A stretch of DNA of 39,302 nt, taken from assembly GCF_902499125.1 (NCBI RefSeq), contig NZ_CABVPX010000051.1, forward strand, positions 1-39,302. The letters run 5' to 3'. This DNA is from Burkholderia arboris (GTDB taxonomy: Bacteria > Pseudomonadota > Gammaproteobacteria > Burkholderiales > Burkholderiaceae). The notes under the pieces were generated by a model. The model did not search any database. It saw only the letters and a list, made by a program, of their open reading frames with translations, and was not told the origin of the DNA. Both the position numbers and the translations under genes were made by a program. This document shows positions 33,201 through 39,302 of this stretch, one piece after another; the first letter of the stretch is position 1; each line of letters opens with the position of its first letter.

Positions 33201-33530
33201 ATGAAGGCACCTGTCGACGAGATGCTGGTGACGGACATTGCCGGCCACGTTGCGGTTGTCGTGACCGACGTCTCGGCTGCCGCAGATGGGCTGATCCGGT
33301 TGGGCTTTGCTCGGCATTCCGATCGCTGGGAACGTGCGATCGCAGACGACAACGACCGCCAGGCGCTCGTAGCTGCGCTCATCGATCTCGATGCGCTGTT
33401 CTCGGCGGGCCGCGACTGGAGCCCGCAGGCACTCGTCGAGTATTACCGGGAGATCGGCGTCGTTCGAAGCGGGTACCGCTCGGTTGCATGGCGCGGGCCG
33501 GCGCAATACGTCATCGAACGGCATGACTGA
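33201..33530 (+). CDS. Small protein of unknown function
   Basis: 109 residues, soluble, acidic (VTDVSAAADGLIRLGFARHS, LFSAGRDWSPQALVEYYREI). No family recognised and no motif of an enzyme. It lies 31 bases after the preceding small gene, so the two may be one transcript. An ATG at 33179 in another frame is less likely, because its product is Arg-rich and lacks the composition of a folded protein. Confidence 0.6.
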   Translation: MKAPVDEMLVTDIAGHVAVVVTDVSAAADGLIRLGFARHSDRWERAIADDNDRQALVAALIDLDALFSAGRDWSPQALVEYYREIGVVRSGYRSVAWRGPAQYVIERHD

Positions 33531-33591
33531 ATCACGCGAGCTGCGGCAAGCGCCGCAGACCAGCATGAATCCGTGATGCGTGGAGAGCACG

Positions 33592-33909
33592 ATGAGCAAG
33601 CTGAGTTTCGGCACGATCGAACGATATTCCGTCCAGCCCAATACCGCGACGGTGCTCGGCCTGAAGCTCGCCCATGAGGATTTTGCGAAGGCCGGGCAGG
33701 GTCTGCCCAACGTCGAGATCTGCATCGAGGACAGAAGGGCATCGATGGCGGACCCGGAGCCCGACGACGCCGTCATCACCGACACATTCCCGGTTAAGCT
33801 GATTCCACGCATGCGCGGACTGGGCAACGCGAACCGGCTTGGGAAGTCGATCGAATACGCCATCTCGCCGGAAACGGGTGAAGTCCTCGGGATATTCGGG
33901 ATGAAATGA
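33592..33909 (+). CDS. Small protein of unknown function
   Basis: 105 residues, soluble (MSKLSFGTIERYSVQPNTAT, VITDTFPVKLIPRMRGLGN, SPETGEVLGIFGMK at the end). GGAGAG lies before ATG 33592; a GTG at 33580 would add four residues. I recognise no family. It is the third of three small genes in line; 61 bases separate it from the second. The gene-free 445 bases that follow hold two full repeats. Confidence 0.6.
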   Translation: MSKLSFGTIERYSVQPNTATVLGLKLAHEDFAKAGQGLPNVEICIEDRRASMADPEPDDAVITDTFPVKLIPRMRGLGNANRLGKSIEYAISPETGEVLGIFGMK

Positions 33910-34062
33910 CTCGATGGCCGATATCGTTCGATACGCGCGCAGCATCCGCCTGGCATGTGAATAACGGATCCGCAAACAGCGGTGAACGCAGGAGGATGCG
34001 TCGGTGGGCATCTGCGTGGAACGCCGAGTCCTCGCAAACCATCGATGCAAAAGGCGTGCGAT

Positions 34063-34117
34063 TGTGGACAACCACCCCGCAGCACACTCGAAACGCTGTG
34101 CAAACCACGGGTGAGCG
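34063..34117 (+). repeat. 55 bp dispersed repeat, copy A
   Basis: TGTGGACAACC, 12 variable bases, ACTCGAAACGCTGTGCA, 7 variable bases, GGTGAGCG. Full 55 bp, same layout as copies B, C and D. It lies in non-coding DNA. Confidence 0.8.
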
Positions 34118-34153
34118 AGATCGGCATGGCGGGAATGGTGTGCGGCAGTCGCG

Positions 34154-34208
34154 TGTGGACATCCCGCTCTCATCCGACTCGAAATGCTGTGCAGTCGAGC
34201 GGTGAGGG
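34154..34208 (+). repeat. 55 bp dispersed repeat, copy B
   Basis: TGTGGACATCC, 12 variable bases, ACTCGAAATGCTGTGCA, 7 variable bases, GGTGAGGG. It starts 91 bases after copy A, same strand. Confidence 0.8.
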
Positions 34209-34354
34209 GGCGCGTCTTCGGCGACATGCGCGGTGGTTCCGATACCGGGCTGCGACATGCCGATCCGGGAGGGCTGCACCGGTCTGCTGATACGATGGCA
34301 GCTCGAGAGGCCGGTTCATAGCCAGATAACACCAATCAAAGAGGCGCGAAGACC

Positions 34355-35518
34355 ATGCACGGATTGCTTGCGCGAATGCGGGGCGCGACGAAATTGCCGT
34401 TCCTGAGCGCGAAGCGCAAGTCGTTTTCAATGCGGTTGTCGACGCTGCTTCTGGTGGCCACGATCGGCACCGGTGCGCAGGCGGTCACGAACGACCCCAG
34501 AATCATCGTCGGCCCTTACTATCCCTGGGTGCAGTTCGATGCACATCGCTCGTTGAAGCTTGCGCCGATCCTGATTCCACGCACCAACTTCTCCGAGCGT
34601 GCCGAGTGGCGCTTTGTCGATGACGCGCGCCACATTTCGACGTTTTTTCCCGACGAAAGCGACTTGCAGTACACCACCTTTCGGACGGACGATCCTGAGA
34701 CGATCGTATTGCTCGGCGGAGTGTTCCGTAGTCGCCGATGTAATGGCGAGTGGTCCAGCAACATTCCCTGTCCGCTTGTCAATGTGTTTCTTTCGCAGGA
34801 TGGCGGCCGGCACTTTCTCAAGCGCGGCGTGATACTGCCGCCGATCAAATACTCGGTAGGTAACTGGTCTCCGGGGCCGCGTCTTCCGATTCCTGTCATC
34901 CTCGTCCGGCATGGCGTTCTCTATCTGATCGTGAGCAATGACGACGCTAGGCCGCGTGTGCTCGGTGACGACTATCCGGGAAACATTGGCGTACCTGTGA
35001 AGTGGGGCGACCGGATGGGACTCCGCTATACCTGGCCGGAGGATTACCTTCCGCTTTGGGACTGGCGGATGTGGTCCGAGAGACCTCACCCCTGGAAGGC
35101 GCAGCCCGCGTACGTTTACGCGGTCGAATTGCCGCAAGCGGAGGCGGCGACGGCCGATGAGGTGCCGCTGTCGGAACACCCGACGCGTGTCGAACAGGTC
35201 TGTAGCTGGCGGCGCATGAAGGCCAGATCGTCCGGGTTGCCGCCGTTGAACGCAGTGGCGGTGGTCGGGAGCCGGCTGGATGCGTTCGGCGAGCTGCCTG
35301 CTTTCGAGATGCCCATGAAGGCACCTTATTCGACGCTCGCGTTGATCCGGGCGTCTTATAGCGAAGACAACCGCGCCCGGCTGTTGCAGGACATGCAGGC
35401 CGATTATCCGGACTGGGTGGCCTCGCAACAGCCGGTTGCGCGACTATTTCCGGAGATGCGGGCACCGCAGGGCAATACGGCGAAGGTGAACGATTCCGAC
35501 ATTCAGTGCGTGCCATGA
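34355..35518 (+). CDS. Exported protein resembling Tli3-type T6SS immunity proteins
   Basis: 387 residues. A signal-like segment (MRLSTLLLVATIGTGAQA) begins at residue 26, so ATG 34430 is an alternative start. The body is beta-rich, with NDPRIIVGPYYPWVQFDAHR, a two-Cys segment (RRCNGEWSSNIPCPLVNVFL) and SQDGGRHFLKRG. The pattern of an exported beta-protein with a 'DGGR-F' strand and a Cys pair recalls Tli3-like periplasmic immunity proteins against T6SS lipases. This is recall from pattern, without a search. No effector gene, VgrG or PAAR is adjacent, so it would be an orphan. Repeats A/B lie upstream and C/D downstream. Confidence 0.6.
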   Translation: MHGLLARMRGATKLPFLSAKRKSFSMRLSTLLLVATIGTGAQAVTNDPRIIVGPYYPWVQFDAHRSLKLAPILIPRTNFSERAEWRFVDDARHISTFFPDESDLQYTTFRTDDPETIVLLGGVFRSRRCNGEWSSNIPCPLVNVFLSQDGGRHFLKRGVILPPIKYSVGNWSPGPRLPIPVILVRHGVLYLIVSNDDARPRVLGDDYPGNIGVPVKWGDRMGLRYTWPEDYLPLWDWRMWSERPHPWKAQPAYVYAVELPQAEAATADEVPLSEHPTRVEQVCSWRRMKARSSGLPPLNAVAVVGSRLDAFGELPAFEMPMKAPYSTLALIRASYSEDNRARLLQDMQADYPDWVASQQPVARLFPEMRAPQGNTAKVNDSDIQCVP

Positions 35519-35705
35519 GTGTCGACATCAGCCGTCTGGATCGAGGACGCGACGATGTGTGGGGCGCACTTCGGACGGTGCAGGAACGCACCGGCCATCG
35601 TGGTGAAAATGCTGCTGTGTGCAGGGGCGGCTGGTCGTTTGCGTAGGCGGATTCGCGTGCATGCGCCAGTCCGATTGTTGTTCGAGCGCGGTCGGCATGA
35701 CGGCT

Positions 35706-35760
35706 TGTGGATATCCGGCTCCCGAACGACTCGCATCGCTGTGCTCGACCACGGTGAGCG
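35706..35760 (+). repeat. 55 bp dispersed repeat, copy C
   Basis: TGTGGATATCC, 12 variable bases, ACTCGCATCGCTGTGCT, 7 variable bases, GGTGAGCG. The most diverged core of the four, but all three blocks keep their spacing. Confidence 0.75.
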
Positions 35761-35870
35761 ATTCGGGCGATGGCAGCGCGTGGCGACCGTCGTGATCGAT
35801 GTGGATATCTCGTTCCGAGGCGACTGGAAACCCTGTGATTTCAAGGGTGAGGGCGCAGAGCCCGTTCCGG

Positions 35871-35926
35871 TGTGGACAACCGTCCAGGGAAGTCAGTCGA
35901 AACGCTGTGCAGGCGAATGGTGAGCG
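35871..35926 (+). repeat. 56 bp dispersed repeat, copy D
   Basis: TGTGGACAACC, 13 variable bases, AGTCGAAACGCTGTGCA, 7 variable bases, GGTGAGCG. One base longer than the others. It starts 165 bases after copy C, same strand. Confidence 0.8.
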
Positions 35927-36009
35927 TGAGCGCGCCCAACCAGCAAAGCCGCATCCTTCCGGGCACTGGCGGCTACCATCGACCGCCAGCCGGGCGCGCA
36001 TCGTACCAC

Positions 36010-36768
36010 TCAAGTCTGCTGATCGAGCGCCTGCACGACTGCCTTCTCCCCAAGACTCCCGGCCGGCCCGACCACGGCATAGTTGAGCCCGTTCACCGAT
36101 CCATACCGCGCCAGCAACGCGCCATCCACGCGTTGCCCGGCCGGCAGCAGCCGATGTTCCGATTCCGCGGGACGGAGATAGAAGCTCAGCGTCCGCCCGG
36201 CCTCGTCTTCATAGAGCACCATCGCAGCCGTGGCCCCGCTGTCCGTCGTGAACAGCCGCCCGCCAACCGGCCTGAACCCCGCCGCGCTCAAATCCGGCAG
36301 CCTCGCCGAGGCGCCCACGCGTTTGGTGAGCCACCCCTGCAGATCGCCCGCACCGGTCGGCCGGTAATCGACCTTGGCCGTCTGATCGACCACCATCATC
36401 CGGTAAGCCTGGATTGCATCGCTCATCGGCGCGATGGGCGGCGCGGCGTTCCAGCCGCGCGCCTGCCACCCGCCCAGCGTCCCCAGCCCGACGCAGAACA
36501 CGAACGAAGCCGCGACCGCGAACCGCATCCGCGAGCGTTCCGCCCGCCGGCCGCGAATCGCCGCCGGATCCAGCGCGGGGTTATCGGCCGGCATCCGCAC
36601 GCTCTCCAGCGCGGCCCGCAACCGCTGCGCATCTTGCTGCCATTGCTTCACCTGTTCGGCGCGCTCCGGATGCAGCGCGAGATAGCGCTCGACTGCGGCG
36701 CGCGCCTCGTCGTCGAGCTGGCCGTCGACGTAGGCCTGAAGGTCGTGTTCGTTCGGAGGCGTGTTCAT
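36010..36768 (-). CDS. Membrane-bound anti-sigma factor
   Basis: 252 residues. The cytoplasmic anti-sigma domain comes first (NEHDLQAYVDGQLDDEARAAV, YLALHPERAEQVKQWQQDA), then one membrane segment at about 81-101 (MRFAVAASFVFCVGLGTLGGW), and a periplasmic domain (LPDLSAAGFRPVGGRLFTTD). The zinc-binding HxxxCxxC of ZAS proteins is absent, so it belongs to the zinc-free type. It overlaps the sigma gene by four bases and is co-transcribed with it. The periplasmic domain would sense the stress signal that frees the sigma factor. Confidence 0.92.
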   Translation of the reverse strand: MNTPPNEHDLQAYVDGQLDDEARAAVERYLALHPERAEQVKQWQQDAQRLRAALESVRMPADNPALDPAAIRGRRAERSRMRFAVAASFVFCVGLGTLGGWQARGWNAAPPIAPMSDAIQAYRMMVVDQTAKVDYRPTGAGDLQGWLTKRVGASARLPDLSAAGFRPVGGRLFTTDSGATAAMVLYEDEAGRTLSFYLRPAESEHRLLPAGQRVDGALLARYGSVNGLNYAVVGPAGSLGEKAVVQALDQQT

Positions 36769-37286
36769 TTCTTCATCAACCGGAGAGAAGGGGCAGGAAG
36801 CTCGCCGTCGCTGAGCTGGCGCAGCGCCTGGCGCGCGCGGGAGAGCCGCGACATCACGGTGCCGATCGGCACCTCGAGCAGGTCGGCGACTTCCTGATAG
36901 GTGAAGCCCTCGACGGCGACGAGCAGCAGCAGGCTGCGTTGCTCGTCGGAGAGCCGGCCGAACGCTTCGAGCGTCGCGCGCGCCGTGAATTCGCGTTCGG
37001 CGGACGGCCAGTGCGCTTCGTCGTCGTCGCGGATCCGGCCAAGCAGCCAGTTGTAGCGCTTCGCGCTGCGCTTCCCGTCGAGAAACTGCCGGTACAGGAT
37101 CGTGAAGAGCCAACTGCGCAGCGACGCGTCGTCGCGACGGCTCGTCCAGCGCGACAGCGCGCGCTCGAGCGTCGACTGAACGAGATCGTCGGCCGCGTGG
37201 ACGTCGCGCGCCAGCCAGAGCGCGAAGCGTCGCAGCCTGGGGATGAGTTCGCGCAGTGCGTCGTCGTCGAGGGCGGTGGAGGGCAT
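36765..37286 (-). CDS. ECF-family RNA polymerase sigma factor
   Basis: 173 residues. Region 2 (LRRFALWLARDVHAADDLVQ, STLERALSRW) and region 4 (LSDEQRSLLLLVAVEGFTYQEVADLLEVPIGTVMSRLSRARQ in pieces) are complete. I chose ATG 37286. A GTG at 37340 has a strong upstream GGAGGG and would add 18 residues, but it falls between the -35 and -10 boxes of the sigma promoter, so transcripts from that promoter cannot include it. The sigma factor very likely activates its own promoter and the divergent catalase-like operon. Confidence 0.94.
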   Translation of the reverse strand: MPSTALDDDALRELIPRLRRFALWLARDVHAADDLVQSTLERALSRWTSRRDDASLRSWLFTILYRQFLDGKRSAKRYNWLLGRIRDDDEAHWPSAEREFTARATLEAFGRLSDEQRSLLLLVAVEGFTYQEVADLLEVPIGTVMSRLSRARQALRQLSDGELPAPSLRLMKK

Positions 37287-37318
37287 GGCCGGGCCGGTTG
37301 CCGAAAGGGTCGAGATGC

Positions 37319-37350
37319 CGCGTAGGACGCCGGGCGGCACCGATTATTCC
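37319..37350 (-). promoter_or_regulatory. ECF promoter of the sigma/anti-sigma operon
   Basis: On the minus strand GGAATAA (37350-37344), 12 bases, GGCGTCCTACGCG (37331-37319). This is the same sequence and spacing as the divergent promoter at 37377-37408, so one sigma factor should read both. Confidence 0.85.
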
Positions 37351-37376
37351 CTCCAGCATACGAAAAAAATTTCCGT

Positions 37377-37408
37377 GGAATAAAGCGGCGCGGGCGGCGT
37401 CCTACGCG
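37377..37408 (+). promoter_or_regulatory. ECF promoter of the catalase-like/cytochrome b561 operon
   Basis: GGAATAA (37377-37383), 12 bases, GGCGTCCTACGCG (37396-37408), 35 bases before the start of the catalase-like gene. The -35 GGAAT and a -10 with CGTC are usual for ECF sigma factors. Identity with the divergent copy over all 20 fixed positions is the main evidence. Confidence 0.88.
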
Positions 37409-37443
37409 CGTTCGACAATGATCTGACGATCGGGAGCGCATTC

Positions 37444-38532
37444 ATGAAGCAATCTTCCTCTTCTTCGCCGCAGCGCGAGCCCGGGCGCGGGTGGTGGCGC
37501 TGGGTCGTGATCGGCGGCGCGGTGGCCGGCGTGGCCGTCGCGTTCGGCTACGCGGGCGGCTGGCTTGCGCCGGCGCGTCTGACCCCGCAGCGGCTCGTCG
37601 ACGCGCTGCAGACCAACAGCGGCATCCATCCCGGCTTCCGGCGCAATCACGCGAAGGGCGTGTGCGTGACCGGTTATTTCGAAGGCAACGGCGCCGCGAG
37701 CGCGTATTCGGTCGCGCCGTTCTTCAAGGCGGTACGCACGCCGGTGGTCGGGCGCTTCGCGTTGCCGGGCGGGAATCCGTATGCGCCCGACAGCAGCGTG
37801 CCGATCCGCAGTCTTGCGCTGAAGCTCACCGCGCCGGACGGCGAGCAATGGCGGACCGGGATGAACGCGATGCCGGTGTTTCCGGTGGCGACGCCGCAGG
37901 CGTTCTACCAGCAGACGCTCGCGACCCGGCCCGATCCGAAGACGGGCAAGCCCGATCCGGCGAAGGTGAAGGCGTTTTTCGGCGCGCATCCGGAGGCGGC
38001 CGCGTTCCTGCAATGGGTGAAGGGTGCGAAGCCGAGCGCGAGCTACGTCACCGAAAGCTATTACGGGTTGAACGCGTTCTACTTCGTCGACGCGGCCGGC
38101 AAGCGCCAGGCGGTGCGGTGGCGCGTCGTGCCGGAGCAGACGGCCGGCGCCGGCGATGTCGCGACGGCCGGGGATCCGAACGTGCTCCAGCAGGACGTGA
38201 CGCAGCGCATCGCGGCCGGTGCGCAGAAGTGGAAGCTGCTGGTCACGCTGGCGGAGCCCGGCGATCCGGTAGACGACGCGACGAAGGTCTGGCCCGCGCA
38301 GCGGACGACGATCGATGCAGGCACGCTGGTGCTCGACCGCGTGGAGGCGCAGGACAGCGGGCCATGCCGTGACGTGAATTACGACCCGACGGTGCTGCCG
38401 CAGGGGATTCAGGTGTCGGGCGATCCGTTGCTGGCGGCGCGGTCGGCGGCGTATGCGGATTCGTATCTGCGACGCACGAGCGAAGAGGCCGGAGTGGCCG
38501 GCGTGGCGCGATTGAGTGGGGAGGGGCGATGA
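37444..38532 (+). CDS. Membrane-anchored catalase-family peroxidase (SrpA-like)
   Basis: 362 residues. An N-terminal uncleaved anchor (WWRWVVIGGAVAGVAVAFGY) is followed by the short catalase-like domain. The distal His69 lies in RRNHAKGVCVTGYFEG, and the proximal haem Tyr337 in ARSAAYADSYLRR with Arg333 in the family R-x3-Y spacing. Small catalases of this type act as periplasmic peroxidases. The stop overlaps the next start (ATGATGA). It is followed by a cytochrome b561 that could supply electrons, and is transcribed by the divergent ECF sigma factor. Confidence 0.93.
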   Translation: MKQSSSSSPQREPGRGWWRWVVIGGAVAGVAVAFGYAGGWLAPARLTPQRLVDALQTNSGIHPGFRRNHAKGVCVTGYFEGNGAASAYSVAPFFKAVRTPVVGRFALPGGNPYAPDSSVPIRSLALKLTAPDGEQWRTGMNAMPVFPVATPQAFYQQTLATRPDPKTGKPDPAKVKAFFGAHPEAAAFLQWVKGAKPSASYVTESYYGLNAFYFVDAAGKRQAVRWRVVPEQTAGAGDVATAGDPNVLQQDVTQRIAAGAQKWKLLVTLAEPGDPVDDATKVWPAQRTTIDAGTLVLDRVEAQDSGPCRDVNYDPTVLPQGIQVSGDPLLAARSAAYADSYLRRTSEEAGVAGVARLSGEGR

Positions 38533-39062
38533 TGAAGGCTTCGACGACGTTTAGCTTGCCGGCGCGGGTGCTGCACTGGGTGATGGCCGCGATGATCCTC
38601 GCGATGCTGTTCATCGGGGTGGGGATGGTGGCGTCTGTTTCCGGGCGGCACGAGATTCTGGTGGCGATTCACAAGCCGCTGGGCGTGGCCGTGCTGGTGC
38701 TGGTGTGCGTGCGGATCGTGGTGCGGGTGTTGTCGAAGCCGCCGGCGCTGCCCGAGGATCTGCCGTGGTGGCAGCGGGTGGCCGCGCACGGGTCGCATCT
38801 CGTGCTCTATGCGCTGATGATTGCGATGCCGCTGATCGGGTGGGCGATGCTGTCGGCGGGCGGCTATCCGGTGACGCTGGGCGGTGGCGTGCAGCTGCCG
38901 GCGATCGTTTCGGCTGATCCGGTCACGTTCGCCTGGCTCAGGGTTGCGCATCGCGTGCTGGCCTATCTGTTCTTCCTGACGTTCCTCGCGCACTTTGCGG
39001 CGGCGCTGTATCACGGGCTGATTCGGCGGGACGGCGTGGTGAGGGCGATGGTGGGGCGGTGA
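38529..39062 (+). CDS. Cytochrome b561
   Basis: 177 residues with four membrane segments and the haem-ligand His residues of the family: His16 (PARVLHWVMAAM), then VAIHKPLGVAVLV, AAHGSHLVLYALM and FLAHFAAALYHGL. It carries electrons from the quinone pool across the inner membrane. It overlaps the catalase-like gene by four bases. GAGGGG precedes the ATG; ATG 38532 is equally possible. Together with the previous gene it likely makes a quinol-driven peroxide detoxification pair. Confidence 0.93.
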   Translation: MMKASTTFSLPARVLHWVMAAMILAMLFIGVGMVASVSGRHEILVAIHKPLGVAVLVLVCVRIVVRVLSKPPALPEDLPWWQRVAAHGSHLVLYALMIAMPLIGWAMLSAGGYPVTLGGGVQLPAIVSADPVTFAWLRVAHRVLAYLFFLTFLAHFAAALYHGLIRRDGVVRAMVGR

Positions 39063-39203
39063 TCGACGCAAGATTGCGTTCGCGGCGGCGGGGGCTGTTC
39101 ACGGGTGACCGAGGCGGCTTCCGCCGTGCCGCCTATATATGAGCACTGAGGGAGGCTCAGCGGCCCCCGGCACGGCATGTCAAAAATATTTCACAAAGGG
39201 GGT

Positions 39204-39232
39204 TGCGGAGATGGAGGCAGGTGCTTAGAATC
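39204..39232 (+). promoter_or_regulatory. Strong sigma70-like promoter at the right end
   Basis: TTGCGG (39204-39209) and TAGAAT (39227-39232) are 17 bases apart, preceded by an A/T-rich block (TCAAAAATATTTCACAAA, 39181-39198) that resembles an UP element. It points out of the window; the 70 bases that follow hold no start codon with a ribosome-binding site. The gene it drives, possibly a stable RNA, lies outside. Confidence 0.55.
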
Positions 39233-39302
39233 ACGCCTCTTTCGCGCTAACGGAAACGCAGCGCGGGAGGGAAGGGAAGCGGTGCTGTTGAGGTCCGGTG
39301 GT

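Larger units (their letters stand above)
33910..34354. other. Gene-free stretch carrying two repeat copies
   Basis: No coding gene is supported. A shortened repeat-like piece (TGTGAATAAC at 33956, GGTGAACG at 33981) lies at the left, followed by full repeats A and B. The A/T content is visibly higher than in the flanking operons. The last bases before 34355 would hold the promoter of the exported immunity-like gene, but no clear -35/-10 pair is seen. Confidence 0.6.
35519..36009. other. Gene-free stretch carrying two repeat copies
   Basis: A frame is open from 35519 to 35923 and overlaps the previous stop, but its composition is Arg/Gly-rich and it runs straight through repeats C and D, so I do not call it a gene. 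The region otherwise separates the immunity-like gene from the convergent anti-sigma gene and has no visible terminator. Confidence 0.6.

Noticed and set aside
33150..34127. 325-codon open frame on the minus strand opposite the small genes
   Set aside because: Ser/Pro/Arg/Cys-rich, crosses the repeats and has no ribosome-binding site; the plus-strand small genes have the better composition.
35519..35923. 134-codon frame directly after the Tli3-like gene
   Set aside because: Its start overlaps the previous stop, but it runs through repeat copies C and D and looks like untranslated sequence.
34063..35926. CRISPR array
   Set aside because: The repeats are spaced 91 to more than 1400 bases apart, diverge from one another, and have no cas genes.
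32245..36009. Genomic island integrated at tRNA-Val
   Set aside because: The unusual DNA is on the 5' side of the tRNA, while integrases use the 3' end. I see no integrase and no duplicated tRNA end in the window.

Overview
The window is high-G+C DNA with the codon bias and gene families of a Burkholderia chromosome, most likely the B. cepacia complex: a general secretion pathway operon, fliLMNOPQR, a Burkholderia-type porin and ECF41 sigma factors. Species is inferred from gene content and order, not from a marker gene. Gene density is high and most operons have 1-8 base overlaps or short gaps.

Left part (1-9.0 kb): the 3' end of a type II secretion operon (gspL partial, gspM, gspN). A convergent NodT-type outer-membrane efflux lipoprotein and a small membrane protein follow. 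Next come a MarR regulator and a 14-TM DHA2 drug exporter, then a LysR regulator divergent from an lrgA/lrgB (cidA/cidB-like) pair. Flagellar part (9.1-13.6 kb): fliL-fliM-fliN-fliO-fliP-fliQ-fliR, the C ring and export gate. Transport and signalling part (13.8-20.2 kb): a NitT/TauT-type ABC importer (binding protein, ATPase, permease) followed with almost no gaps by a TctE-like histidine kinase and an OmpR-type regulator, then a porin with a TTG start. Together they look like one uptake system with its own sensor and outer-membrane pore; the substrate cannot be read from the sequence.

Type III restriction-modification (20.5-25.5 kb): mod and res overlap by one base. Mod carries all methyltransferase motifs. 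Res carries intact helicase motifs, but its C-terminal nuclease motif reads D-x18-D-T-P where the family has D-x18-E-T-K, so cleavage is probably lost while methylation is kept. Three small exported proteins follow (His/Gly-rich, glycine-zipper, Trp/Arg/Glu repeat), then egtD/egtB for ergothioneine. After these come a carboxymuconolactone-decarboxylase-like gene with its ECF41 sigma factor and a recognisable ECF41 promoter, a DUF2628 protein and tRNA-Val(GAC).

The unusual part is 32.4-36.0 kb. It looks lower in G+C and has long gene-poor stretches. It begins with a DnaA-box-like and CACAG-rich non-coding segment just upstream of the tRNA promoter. It then has three small unrecognised genes, an exported protein resembling Tli3-type T6SS immunity proteins, and four full copies plus fragments of a 55-56 bp repeat that I do not recognise. 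Each full repeat starts with a DnaA-box-like sequence and has CTGTG in its core.

Right end (36.0-39.3 kb): an ECF sigma/anti-sigma pair faces a membrane-anchored catalase-like peroxidase and a cytochrome b561. The divergent region carries two copies of the same bipartite promoter (GGAATAA-N12-GGCGTCCTACGCG), one firing each way. This is direct sequence support for a self-activating regulon and it also fixes the sigma factor start. The last 240 bases hold no gene but contain a strong sigma70-like promoter pointing out of the window.
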